Under the pieces are notes generated by a model. The model had not been told where the DNA came from and searched no databases. It was given only the letters and a program-made list of their open reading frames with translations. Shown in pieces: positions 1 through 8,227 of a DNA stretch of 19,128 nt. Position 1 is the stretch's first letter. The number at the start of each line of letters is the position of its first letter. The DNA lies in contig NZ_MKGQ01000026.1 in NCBI RefSeq assembly GCF_001908105.1, forward strand, positions 22,652 through 41,779, written 5' to 3'. Position numbers and translations under genes: made by a program. Source of the DNA: Xenorhabdus eapokensis. GTDB lineage: Bacteria; Pseudomonadota; Gammaproteobacteria; Enterobacterales; Enterobacteriaceae.

Positions 1-92
1 GTTTTATCACCTGGACTCAGGAAACCATGGAATATGAGATCAATACATTATTAGCTGGTTATGGTGACCAATTTGCAATTAATTTCTCTTGA
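1..92 (+). CDS. 3' end of an unidentified gene (partial)
   Basis: An open frame enters from the left edge (first complete codon at 3) and ends at the TGA at 90-92, giving a 29-residue tail that finishes GYGDQFAINFS. There is no overlap with any other gene, and the stop is followed at once by AT-rich non-coding DNA, which fits a true gene end. The fragment is too short for me to assign a family. It could equally be the tail of a pseudogene. There is no clear terminator hairpin in the next 100 bases. Confidence 0.45.
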   Translation, partial: FITWTQETMEYEINTLLAGYGDQFAINFS

Positions 93-530
93 GGACTTAG
101 ATGAATTTATAATTTCATGCATGATTAATTTACGACCAAATCATTTGACTAAAAAATATCTGCTCTTACGTTTTATATTCCCTCCACCCCCCCTTTTTTT
201 CAACATTCCATAAGTAAAATTTTCAAATGGAAAGCTCAAAATATAGAAAAACCATCTAACTCCACCTCATTATTCTGCTTAGATACTGATTAACCAAAAT
301 TAAATTTCACTTAATTCTTCACATTGAGATAATACATAACTAAAATGAATTATCATAAATCACTAATGTAAATTTATAACTGGAAATTATCATTCTTAAC
401 AAAACACTCTTATTAATCAGAACAACATAAAAGATTTTCTATGCTCTAATGCCCAATTAATAAACTAGGATGTTTAAACCTAACCCAACACGATACATTT
501 CCCATCAACTATTGTCATTTGGGTATTTCC
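93..530. other. AT-rich intergenic leader upstream of xhlB
   Basis: This 438-bp stretch has no convincing ORF and is markedly more AT-rich than the flanking genes. It should hold the xhlBA control region. A run of seven C followed by seven T lies at 187-200. A possible sigma-70 promoter is listed separately. In X. nematophila, xhlBA expression is reported to depend on Lrp and on the flagellar-cascade regulator FliZ; I cannot point to a defined binding site for either here. The bases just before the chosen xhlB start contain only a weak GGG Shine-Dalgarno core. Confidence 0.6.
306..333 (+). promoter_or_regulatory. possible sigma-70 promoter for xhlB
   Basis: TTCACT (306-311) and GATAAT (328-333, five of six consensus bases) are separated by 16 bp. 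Transcription would start near 340 and leave a leader of about 190 nt before the xhlB ATG. The region is so AT-rich that chance matches are common, so this is only a candidate. Confidence 0.25.
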
Positions 531-2222
531 ATGATTAAAAGGACGACAACCTTCATCTTATTATGTACCGCGTTGCAGGTGAGCGCATCGTCTGACGCGC
601 TGAATCCGGCTTTCCCTATCAATGAAACAGCTTTCTCTACCGATGAAGCAAGAAGAACCTTACAAGATAGTTCACGGGAAATAGACCAGTTAATTGAAGA
701 GCGCCGTCATCAAGGGTTGATGAATCGCACAGATAGCGTTTCTCCACAAACTGTCTCACCCGTACTGAAGGAAGCACCGCCCTGTTTAGCGGTTAAGGGC
801 GTTTACCTTCAAGGTATTACTTTACTCTCCTTAAAAGATTTGCATACACTCAGTGCCCTGCCCGATAGCTGTATCACCAGCAATGACATCAACAAGCTGT
901 CAGCGGAAATCACCAACCTTTATATTGCTAAAGGTTATATTACAGCGCGGATTCAGTTTATTCCCCCCAACACCAATGGCGAGCTAGGGATCAATGTTGT
1001 TGAAGGTTTTGTCGAGGCGATAGAAGGGGATGACCGTTGGGTCAATAGCCAAACACTATTCCCACATTTGACAAATAAACCACTCAACCTGAATCAGCTT
1101 GATCAAGGGCTGGATCAGGCAAATCGTTTGCAATCAAACAAAACCACTCTCGATATTCTGCCCGGTACAGTTAATGGTGGCTCCATCGTCAGGTTGCACA
1201 ATCAACACGCTTCCCCGTGGAGAATAACCACCACAACCGATAATTATGGCCAGAAAAACACGGGCAAATGGATCACGCGACTCAATGCCAGCGTCGATAG
1301 CCCATTAGGGTTATCTGACTTTGTCAGCCTCAGCGGCGCCAGTACCGTAGATAAACCTAATACCCAATATAATCGCGCCTATACTTTTCTCTATTCGCTC
1401 CCCTATGGAGCCGTAACATTGAGTGGGTTCAACAGTTATTCCCAATACACTAGCCATCCCCGTTTAAAGATAAATTCGGCCAAATTGTACGGGAATTCAC
1501 AACAAACAGGCATGCGTGCCGATTGGGTCTTTCATCGTAACCAGTCGCAAATCAGTACATTAAACGCCCAATTTATTTATAAGAATTACACAAACCATTT
1601 CCAGGACGCCAGGCTCACCGTCAGTAGCCAGACATTGAGTGTCCTCGAACTGGGTATTAGCCATTTGCAACTTATCCCTTCAGGGGTGATCTCCCTCAAT
1701 ATGAGTATTGAGCGAGGAATGCCGTGGTTCGGTGCCCAAACCTCTACAGCCAGCCTGAATAAACAGTTTACCAAAGGGAAATTCTCGGCAAATTTGCAAC
1801 AGCGTTTCACACTCTTTGATATGCCTTACCAATTTAGTAGCCAATTTTATACCCAGTACAGTAAAAGCGGGCTACCCGGTGTTGAGTGGATAACTATGAC
1901 CGACCGTAATGCCGTGCGAGGATTTAGCAAAAATGTGTCATCGGCTGATAACGGCTGGTATTTAAGAAATACGCTTTCCCACTCGATCCCCATTGGCAAA
2001 GGCTCACTTTCGCTGCGTACTGGCGTGGATATCGGCCAGGTTAAAGGCTATCGCAGTCAGGATGGATGGAAAAGCAGTGCCGGATTAAGTGCAGGTTTGA
2101 CACTACGCTATCAGCAACTCTTTGCAGATGTTGAGGTCAGCCGCGGCAGATTACTTTCTCACCAAAATAGGGACACGGATGAACCTATGCAACTGTTAAC
2201 CCGCTTTTCTTACACTTTTTAG
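531..2222 (+). CDS. xhlB: XhlB-type TpsB outer-membrane transporter for haemolysin
   Basis: This is the transporter half of a two-partner (type Vb) secretion system; it exports and activates the haemolysin encoded next. The 563-residue product begins with a signal peptide (MIKRTTTFILL..., likely cleaved after VSA near residue 19). A POTRA segment follows at about 65-150 with two cysteines, then a second POTRA-like segment (LNLNQLDQGLDQANRL) and a C-terminal 16-strand-type barrel. The barrel carries the lid-loop motif VRGF (in RNAVRGFSKN) and GWYLRN, and the protein ends in phenylalanine (RFSYTF), typical of outer-membrane barrels. Length and layout match ShlB, HpmB and PhlB. I chose the ATG at 531 because the TTG at 519 would add residues before an otherwise normal signal peptide. 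xhlA follows 126 bp downstream on the same strand. The symbol assumes Xenorhabdus; phlB is the Photorhabdus equivalent. Confidence 0.92.
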   Translation: MIKRTTTFILLCTALQVSASSDALNPAFPINETAFSTDEARRTLQDSSREIDQLIEERRHQGLMNRTDSVSPQTVSPVLKEAPPCLAVKGVYLQGITLLSLKDLHTLSALPDSCITSNDINKLSAEITNLYIAKGYITARIQFIPPNTNGELGINVVEGFVEAIEGDDRWVNSQTLFPHLTNKPLNLNQLDQGLDQANRLQSNKTTLDILPGTVNGGSIVRLHNQHASPWRITTTTDNYGQKNTGKWITRLNASVDSPLGLSDFVSLSGASTVDKPNTQYNRAYTFLYSLPYGAVTLSGFNSYSQYTSHPRLKINSAKLYGNSQQTGMRADWVFHRNQSQISTLNAQFIYKNYTNHFQDARLTVSSQTLSVLELGISHLQLIPSGVISLNMSIERGMPWFGAQTSTASLNKQFTKGKFSANLQQRFTLFDMPYQFSSQFYTQYSKSGLPGVEWITMTDRNAVRGFSKNVSSADNGWYLRNTLSHSIPIGKGSLSLRTGVDIGQVKGYRSQDGWKSSAGLSAGLTLRYQQLFADVEVSRGRLLSHQNRDTDEPMQLLTRFSYTF

Positions 2223-2262
2223 TTTTTGAACCATTTGATGTTTTTTTAACCGCAGCCAGTTG

Positions 2263-2305
2263 TGGGGATCATTTCTAGCATAATTTCCTGGAACAATGAT
2301 CCCCA
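2263..2305 (+). promoter_or_regulatory. stem-loop in the xhlB-xhlA gap
   Basis: A perfect inverted repeat, GGGGATCATT (2264-2273) against AATGATCCCC (2295-2304), extends by one T-A pair to 11 bp around a 21-nt loop. No T-run follows on either strand, so it is not a standard rho-independent terminator. By position it could slow decay of the xhlA mRNA, partly attenuate transcription between the genes, or be a protein site. Confidence 0.6.
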
Positions 2306-2348
2306 GAGCACTGCTCATGGCAATAAAAGAAGCAAATAAGGTAATCAT

Positions 2349-5300
2349 ATGAAAAGTAAAAAATTTAAATTGTCTCCTACAGGAAAACTTGCCGTCTCTA
2401 TGGCAATTATTCTGGCAACCAGTTCAGTCAGTTTCGCTAATGGAATTACGCCTGGTGGTGATGCCGCACACAGCCCGGATGTTATTCAAGCTGATACCGG
2501 TGCAACCGTGGTAAATATCGTTGCCCCTTCCGAATCAGGGTTATCACATAACCAATACCAGGATTTCAACGTTAATCAAATGGGGGCGGTATTCAATAAC
2601 TCTCTGGAGAATGGAACATCACAACTGGCAGGTGAATTATCTGCCAACAGTAACCTCAATGGACAAGTTGCAAATGTGATCTTAAATGAGGTGATTAGCC
2701 GTCATCCTTCACTCCTGCTCGGCGAACAGGAAATATTTGGTATCGCCGCCGATTATGTGCTGGCAAACCCCAACGGTATCACTTGTAACGGCTGCGGTTT
2801 TATCAATACCAATCAGGCGTCATTGGTGGTCGGCAATCCATTGGTGGAAAATGGGATCCTGCAAGGCTTCAACACCTTTGATAATCTGAACGCCCTGAAT
2901 ATCAACAACAAGGGCTTATCCCATAATGATGTGCTGAATCTGATTGCCCCCAAAATTGATATCAATGGTCAGGAGATCACCGCAAAAAATCTCAATATCA
3001 CCACAGGGAATAACAAGATTTCGACCGATGGTCACATTCTGGATACTCAGCAAGCGAATATTGGCGCACTCGATAGCTATTATTTGGGCAGTATGCGGGC
3101 AGGACGCATTCGTCTGCTGAACACGGCGGCAGGGAGTGGAGTTAACCTACAAGGTAAAATGACGGCTGACAACGGCATAGAGATTGAATCTTACGGTGAT
3201 ATCAAACTGGAAGCCGCTAACCTGCAAGGTGGAGATATTACCTTAGATGGTCATAACGTTCTGTCCCAAGGACGCCTGAACCAATCTCCATCAAACAAAG
3301 CGGGCAGTGATAATCACCAAAACATTTTTAGTGGTCTTTATACCGAACAAAAGCAACGCAGTGAATCTGTTGCCCGTACCCAATTAGCAGGCAAAAACAT
3401 CACGCTGGTGGCCAAACAAAACAACCATGTGATGGCAACCGATATAGAAGGGAATAATGTCAAACTGACTGGCGCCAACCTGAAACTGGATGGGCAACAA
3501 CTTCATCAACTTGACCGTAGCACCAACAATCAATGGAAAATGTCTTGGCAATATGATGTCACCCATGAGAGTGAAAAGCATCAATACGAAGGCAATACCA
3601 TCAACGCCCGTGAAAATGTCCATTTGGCCGCCAGTGAAGGCAATGTAGAAGTTCTTGGCAGTAAGATCAAAGCCGATAAACAGTTGTCCGTATCAGCCGA
3701 AAAAGAGGTGAAACTGGCAGGTCTGATAGAATCAGAAATAACCTCAGAGAAGGGATATAAAAAGAACCATTCAGCATCACTGCAAACAGGTCATTGGAAT
3801 AAAGTCAACACCACCCAAAGAAGCACCGGTAATGAATTAAGCGCAGGCGGGATTTTAGGTATCGAGGCGAAAGGCGATATTGATATTATCGGTACGCACA
3901 TTAATTCAGGCAAAAACCTGATTATCTCTGCGGGTCAGAAAGCCAACATTACTGTGCAATCCCTCGTTGATGATCAGAGTGTTGCCAAGGATAAAACCTA
4001 TTGGGGCGGTATTGCGGGTGGCAGCAAAAAAGATAACCGCGATAAGTCAGAAACCCATCATATTTCCGAAGTGACGGCGGGCGAGCTCTTGCTGCTGTCT
4101 GGTGAAAATGATGTCACCATTACAGGCAGTAAGGTCAAAGCCCAAAAAGGCGCTTATGTTTCAGCCAATGAAGGGCAGTTAACTATCGATAATGCAGTCA
4201 GCCATATTTCTAAAGAGGTGGATGAAAGAAAAGGAACCATCTTCAACATCACCAAAAATACGAATCAAGAACACAACAAACAGCAAAAATCTTCCGGCAG
4301 TCAATTGATTTCTGATGCAGATCTGAAATTACTCAGTAATAAAGACATCAATGTCATTGGCAGTTTGGCCAAAAGTGCTGACGAGCTACAACTGAATACG
4401 TCGGGCAATATCAATATCCTGAATTATGGGGAGAAGAATCAATACCAGCAGGAAAAAACCAACCTTGACTGGCAGTATTACGCCAAGGATATGAAAGATA
4501 ACCAATATCGTGCTGGTGTGGGTTTTGAACACACAACGGATAGACAGCAAAATGACAGCACAGCACAACGCCTGTCCGAACTGAATGGTGGCAGCCTTAC
4601 CATTAATGCAGGTCAAAATGTCACCGTGACTGGCTCTAAATTGGTCACAACCCAGGGTGATGCGAAAATTACCGGAAATAACATTGCGTTGCTGGCTGGG
4701 GAAAACAGCACATCAACTTCAACCTCACAAGAAAAACTGAGCAGCAGTGTGTTTGTCACTGGCGGCATGGACAAGCTTGGCAGTGGTGTTGAAGGAACTT
4801 ACAACAGCAATGGAAAATCCGACAGCCGAACCAACGCAGAGGTGGCGAAAACCCAGGTGAATGGCAACCTTGAGCTGAATGCAATGGGTGAATTGAAGCA
4901 ACAGGGTACAGATCACCAAGTACAAGGTTCCTATCAGGCTAATGCCGGTAGCATTAAAAATGTAGCAACGGCCAATACCGAATCAAGCTCAACTAGCCAA
5001 TTACAGGTAGGTGGAGAAATTAGCGGGACTGCCGATTACAGTGCAACCACTCGTCCGGTGGAAAAAACCGCCAAAGCTGCCGCAGATAAGAAACTGGATA
5101 CTGCCATCACAAAGACGGGTTTGCCTAATGCCGGTATTGAACTGGCGATGAATGGCAACAGCCGTTACACCAACAATCACCAGTCTAATGCAGTGGTGAC
5201 AACCATTCAGGCGGGCGATGTCAAAGTCACCACCAACGGTGACATCTATGACCAGGGTACGCAATACCAGGCTAACAAGGGTGGTGTGTCGCTGACTGCG

Positions 5301-6737
5301 GGTAGCCATACCAGTGAAGCAGCAACCAACAGCCAAAACGCCCATACCGCTGACACGACTGGCGATGCCAGCTTACGCGTCTACACCACAACAGGGGCAG
5401 ATATCTCCGTGAGTGGCAAAGGCAATGGCAGCCATAAAGAAACATCCAACAACAATACCAGCGCAATGACCAGTAGCATCAATGCCCAAAACGGCGTTAA
5501 TGTTCAGGTGACCAGAGATGCACACTACCAGAGCACCTCAATCAATGCGGGCAAAGGTTCAGCCAACGTTAATGCAGGTGGAAATATTCAGTTCAATCAA
5601 GCCACCAACCGCAATGAGAAACAAAGCAATGGTTACAATGGGGAGATTTCCCTGACCGTGGGAACCAACCCTGATGGCAAGAATTTCAGTGGCGGCCTCG
5701 GTGGTGGTTATAACACCGACAATCAGAGCAAGACTACCGCTCAAACCAGCAATATCACTGGTGGGCAAGGGGTGAACCTGAATGCAGGCAATAACCTGAC
5801 GTTGCAAGGCGCCAACGTTTCTGGCAAACAGGTGGACTTAACCGCACAACGTGGGAAAATCGAACTGACTTCGGCTCAGGATACGGCTAACACCGATGGT
5901 TGGAATGTCGGGGCTAAAGCGAAAGGTGGTATGTCCTCTACAGCTCGTAAAGACGGAGGAGATGGTGCGGCAGCAACAACCGATCCGGCTAACAGAATCA
6001 TCGACAGCAAATATAACATTGGCGGTGAATTGAAATTTGGCGTTAACCAACTGGATCAAACCACACACCGCAACGCACAGGTTTCCGGTGGCAATGTTAA
6101 CCTGACCAGTGCAGGGGATACCTCGCTTAAGGGCGCTAATGTCGATGCTGATCAGGTAACGGGTAACGTCGGTGGCAATTTCAATGTCGAAAGCCGCAAA
6201 GACAGCACTCATAGCCTGAATGTGGGTCTGGATGCGGGTTTGGGTTATAGCAAAACCGTCAAAGGGGATGCGGTTGCTAAAGAAGCTGTTGAAACTGCGG
6301 CGGCTAACAACACTAAAACTGGAGATAAAGCACCCAGTTTGACAGATCAATTGAAAGCCACGTTCAAGGGCTTTGATGGCAAACTCAAAGGCAATTACGA
6401 TACTCTCGATCGAGAAGCTGTTGGTAAGCAGGCAACATTGACCGGCACTCAAGGGGTTAATCTGGATGTCTCTGGAACAACCTCTTTAGTGGGCAGCAAA
6501 ATTGATAGCGCGCAAGGTGCTGTCTCGCTGAATACCCTGCAAACTAACCACCAATCTATCGCAGGATACGATAAGGGCAAAAACTTAGGCGTTGATGTAC
6601 CCGGCTCCCTCACCGCTCTGGCAACCTCTGCACAAAAAGATATTTTCTCTGGTAAAGTTCCTTTTGTGAAAAATGAGGGTCACGATACTGAGCTTCCAAC
6701 CGTCCACAGTGAAGTTAAAGGTCGTCAATTAGATTGA
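2349..6737 (+). CDS. xhlA: XhlA-type TpsA secreted haemolysin
   Basis: This is a secreted pore-forming haemolysin of the ShlA/HpmA/PhlA type, 1462 residues, the usual size for the group. A signal peptide (residues 1-30, cleavage after SFA) leads into the TPS secretion domain (about 35-290). That domain holds NPNG (140-143) followed by the CNGC cysteine pair (C146, C149), the hallmark of this subgroup. The rest is long, Asn/Gly/Thr-rich and built of degenerate filamentous-haemagglutinin repeats, as expected of a right-handed beta-helix. There is no VENN motif and no variable C-terminal toxin module, so it is not a CdiA-type effector. The ATG at 2349 has TAAGG seven bases upstream. XhlA is reported to be needed for full virulence of X. 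nematophila in Manduca sexta. The gene ends just before a strong terminator. Confidence 0.92.
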   Translation: MKSKKFKLSPTGKLAVSMAIILATSSVSFANGITPGGDAAHSPDVIQADTGATVVNIVAPSESGLSHNQYQDFNVNQMGAVFNNSLENGTSQLAGELSANSNLNGQVANVILNEVISRHPSLLLGEQEIFGIAADYVLANPNGITCNGCGFINTNQASLVVGNPLVENGILQGFNTFDNLNALNINNKGLSHNDVLNLIAPKIDINGQEITAKNLNITTGNNKISTDGHILDTQQANIGALDSYYLGSMRAGRIRLLNTAAGSGVNLQGKMTADNGIEIESYGDIKLEAANLQGGDITLDGHNVLSQGRLNQSPSNKAGSDNHQNIFSGLYTEQKQRSESVARTQLAGKNITLVAKQNNHVMATDIEGNNVKLTGANLKLDGQQLHQLDRSTNNQWKMSWQYDVTHESEKHQYEGNTINARENVHLAASEGNVEVLGSKIKADKQLSVSAEKEVKLAGLIESEITSEKGYKKNHSASLQTGHWNKVNTTQRSTGNELSAGGILGIEAKGDIDIIGTHINSGKNLIISAGQKANITVQSLVDDQSVAKDKTYWGGIAGGSKKDNRDKSETHHISEVTAGELLLLSGENDVTITGSKVKAQKGAYVSANEGQLTIDNAVSHISKEVDERKGTIFNITKNTNQEHNKQQKSSGSQLISDADLKLLSNKDINVIGSLAKSADELQLNTSGNINILNYGEKNQYQQEKTNLDWQYYAKDMKDNQYRAGVGFEHTTDRQQNDSTAQRLSELNGGSLTINAGQNVTVTGSKLVTTQGDAKITGNNIALLAGENSTSTSTSQEKLSSSVFVTGGMDKLGSGVEGTYNSNGKSDSRTNAEVAKTQVNGNLELNAMGELKQQGTDHQVQGSYQANAGSIKNVATANTESSSTSQLQVGGEISGTADYSATTRPVEKTAKAAADKKLDTAITKTGLPNAGIELAMNGNSRYTNNHQSNAVVTTIQAGDVKVTTNGDIYDQGTQYQANKGGVSLTAGSHTSEAATNSQNAHTADTTGDASLRVYTTTGADISVSGKGNGSHKETSNNNTSAMTSSINAQNGVNVQVTRDAHYQSTSINAGKGSANVNAGGNIQFNQATNRNEKQSNGYNGEISLTVGTNPDGKNFSGGLGGGYNTDNQSKTTAQTSNITGGQGVNLNAGNNLTLQGANVSGKQVDLTAQRGKIELTSAQDTANTDGWNVGAKAKGGMSSTARKDGGDGAAATTDPANRIIDSKYNIGGELKFGVNQLDQTTHRNAQVSGGNVNLTSAGDTSLKGANVDADQVTGNVGGNFNVESRKDSTHSLNVGLDAGLGYSKTVKGDAVAKEAVETAAANNTKTGDKAPSLTDQLKATFKGFDGKLKGNYDTLDREAVGKQATLTGTQGVNLDVSGTTSLVGSKIDSAQGAVSLNTLQTNHQSIAGYDKGKNLGVDVPGSLTALATSAQKDIFSGKVPFVKNEGHDTELPTVHSEVKGRQLD

Positions 6738-6751
6738 TCGATTGATCTTCT

Positions 6752-6785
6752 GTACGGTAGCCACTATAAGGCTGCCGTACTTTTT
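6752..6785 (+). terminator. rho-independent terminator after xhlA
   Basis: An 11-bp stem (GTACGGTAGCC at 6752-6762 with GGCTGCCGTAC at 6770-6780, one T-G wobble) closes a 7-nt loop and is followed directly by five T residues. It starts 14 bases after the xhlA stop and separates the haemolysin operon from yhjD. Confidence 0.9.
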
Positions 6786-6815
6786 CAATTCTCCTCACCA
6801 GTTGCCTTTTCCATT

Positions 6816-6844
6816 TTGCCTGTTACTCTTTTTTCGCATACATA
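6816..6844 (+). promoter_or_regulatory. weak candidate promoter for yhjD
   Basis: TTGCCT (6816-6821), a 17-bp spacer and TACATA (6839-6844) lie between the xhlA terminator and yhjD. The -10 match is poor. Because the terminator isolates yhjD from xhlA, some promoter should exist in this 80-bp gap. Confidence 0.22.
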
Positions 6845-6864
6845 TTTTTTCGTCAGGGGATGTA

Positions 6865-7842
6865 ATGCCAGATAACCATGCACAAAAGAAACAACGCAAT
6901 ACAGGGAAGGATCTTACACCATTAGAGAAAGGGCTATATGGCAGTAAAAAAGCACTTTCCGTAACCATCCGTATTGGCAATGCTATCCGCCGCATTCCTT
7001 TTATTGCCCACTTTATTCGGGCGGCACAACGTTTCAATGATCGAATGGGCAGCCAATTTGGGGCTGCCATCACCTATTTTTCGTTTCTATCCTTAATCCC
7101 AATTCTGATGCTCTCTTTTGCCGTCGCTGGTTTTGTGTTGGCTTCCAACCCTGACTTGCTGGCACGTTTGATCAATGGTATCGCCAACAGCATCAGTGAT
7201 CCTGCTCTCGCCAACACGCTGAAAAACAGCGTAGACACTGCGGTTAATCAAAGAACAACCGTAGGCTTGACCGGTCTGGCGCTCGCACTTTATTCAGGTA
7301 TGAACTGGGTCGGAAATTTACGCGAGGCAATACTCGCCCAATCCAGAGATGTCTGGGAACGCGATCATGAAGATAAAGAGAAGATTTACTTCCAGTATAT
7401 TCGCGACTTTTTCTCCTTATTCGGCCTGCTATTTGCGTTGGTCATCACTCTTTCTCTGACTTCCATAGCAGGCTCTGCCCAAGCCACTATCGTCCACGCC
7501 CTAGGACTGGAGGGTATCGAATGGCTCCGGCCGGCATGGACATCAATTGGCATGACTATTTCCATTTCAGCCAATTATTTGTTATTCCTTTGGATATTGT
7601 GGATCTTGCCACGTCATCGCCCTGAAAGAACAGCCCTGTTCAAAGGCACCTTAATGGCAGCCATTGGATTTGAAGTCATCAAATCTATTATGACCATGAT
7701 GCTGCCACGCCTTGCCAGTTCCCCTTCAGGAGCTGCTTTTGGTTCGGTGATTGGCTTAATGGCATTCTTCTATTTCTTTGCCCGCCTGACACTGTTTTGC
7801 GCCGCTTGGATCGCCACTGCGGAAGAGAAGAAAACCAGATAA
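6865..7842 (+). CDS. yhjD: YhjD inner-membrane protein (BrkB/YihY family)
   Basis: The 325-residue integral membrane protein is very similar throughout to E. coli YhjD as I remember it, including FNDRxGxQFGAAITYFSF, WxGNLREAI, AQSRDVWER and the conserved C-terminus SPSGAAFGSV...FFARLTLFCAAWIATAE. Five to six hydrophobic segments are visible after a polar, basic N-terminus. Its biochemical role is not settled. In E. coli the yhjD R134C change suppresses loss of Kdo, which suggests a part in lipid A precursor transport; the equivalent position here appears to be R130 in VNQRTT, which keeps the arginine. I set the start at the ATG at 6865, which has AGGGGA four bases upstream, because the longer frame opens at a TTG before the xhlA terminator. 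Its older label 'ribonuclease BN' is not supported for this family. Confidence 0.88.
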   Translation: MPDNHAQKKQRNTGKDLTPLEKGLYGSKKALSVTIRIGNAIRRIPFIAHFIRAAQRFNDRMGSQFGAAITYFSFLSLIPILMLSFAVAGFVLASNPDLLARLINGIANSISDPALANTLKNSVDTAVNQRTTVGLTGLALALYSGMNWVGNLREAILAQSRDVWERDHEDKEKIYFQYIRDFFSLFGLLFALVITLSLTSIAGSAQATIVHALGLEGIEWLRPAWTSIGMTISISANYLLFLWILWILPRHRPERTALFKGTLMAAIGFEVIKSIMTMMLPRLASSPSGAAFGSVIGLMAFFYFFARLTLFCAAWIATAEEKKTR

Positions 7843-7910
7843 ACATCAATAAATAAGACTGTTTTTTGCTGTACCCACTGTAATCACAAACCCAAAAAGG
7901 AGTCATTTTT

Positions 7911-8117
7911 ATGCCATTTGTGAACATCAGAATTACCCGTGAAGGCGCAACCGCTGAGCAAAAAAAACAATTGATTGAAGGTGCAACCCAATTGCTGGTC
8001 GATGTACTTGGGAAAAATCCGGCAACGACTTTTGTGATTATTGATGAAGTAGAAACGGATAATTGGGGAATTGGGGGTAAAAACGTGACTGAGTTACGGG
8101 CTGCCGCGAAGAAGTGA
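7911..8117 (+). CDS. 4-oxalocrotonate tautomerase-like protein
   Basis: The product is a 68-residue member of the tautomerase superfamily. After removal of Met it has the N-terminal proline (PFVNIRI) that acts as general base in 4-OT enzymes, followed by a beta-alpha-beta layout and the IIDEVETDNWGIGG stretch near the C-terminus. Compared with the classic 4-OT of the meta-cleavage pathway, the positions of catalytic Arg11 and Arg39 do not appear to be arginine, and Phe50 is tryptophan. It looks closer to the DmpI/HP0924-like subgroup, whose substrates are unknown. AAGGAG lies eight bases before the ATG. It is 68 bp after yhjD on the same strand with no terminator between, so co-transcription is possible. 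No meta-cleavage genes are nearby, so a catabolic role is not supported by context. Confidence 0.85.
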   Translation: MPFVNIRITREGATAEQKKQLIEGATQLLVDVLGKNPATTFVIIDEVETDNWGIGGKNVTELRAAAKK

Positions 8118-8152
8118 GTTAAGAGTTTCAGAAAGCATTAACTATTTAAATC

Positions 8153-8174
8153 GGGGCGGGTTAAACCGCCCCTT
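8153..8174. terminator. terminator-like hairpin between convergent genes
   Basis: GGGGCGG (8153-8159) pairs with CCGCCCC (8166-8172) around a 6-nt loop. It sits between the tautomerase gene (+) and the phospholipase gene (-), where a two-way terminator is expected. The following T-run is very short on the + strand (TT) and weak on the - strand, so efficiency is uncertain. Confidence 0.6.
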
Positions 8175-8227
8175 AGGACGATAGATAGAATCCATTTTCC
8201 GTTTTTTGCATATCAGGCACGATTATC

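Noticed and set aside
145..179. TTGACT and TATATT as an upstream promoter in the xhlB leader
   Set aside because: The two boxes are 23 bp apart, too far for a sigma-70 promoter.
5838..6452. 204-codon open frame antisense to xhlA
   Set aside because: It is a by-product of the repetitive, compositionally biased xhlA sequence; no family features and no ribosome binding context.
2349..6737. XhlA as a contact-dependent inhibition (CdiA) toxin with an immunity gene downstream
   Set aside because: There is no VENN motif and no distinct C-terminal toxin module, the length is far below CdiA, and a terminator rather than a small immunity ORF follows the stop.
6742..6864. Longer yhjD reading frame opening at 6742
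   Set aside because: It would begin at a TTG and be translated through the xhlA terminator. The ATG at 6865 has its own Shine-Dalgarno sequence and the normal family N-terminus.
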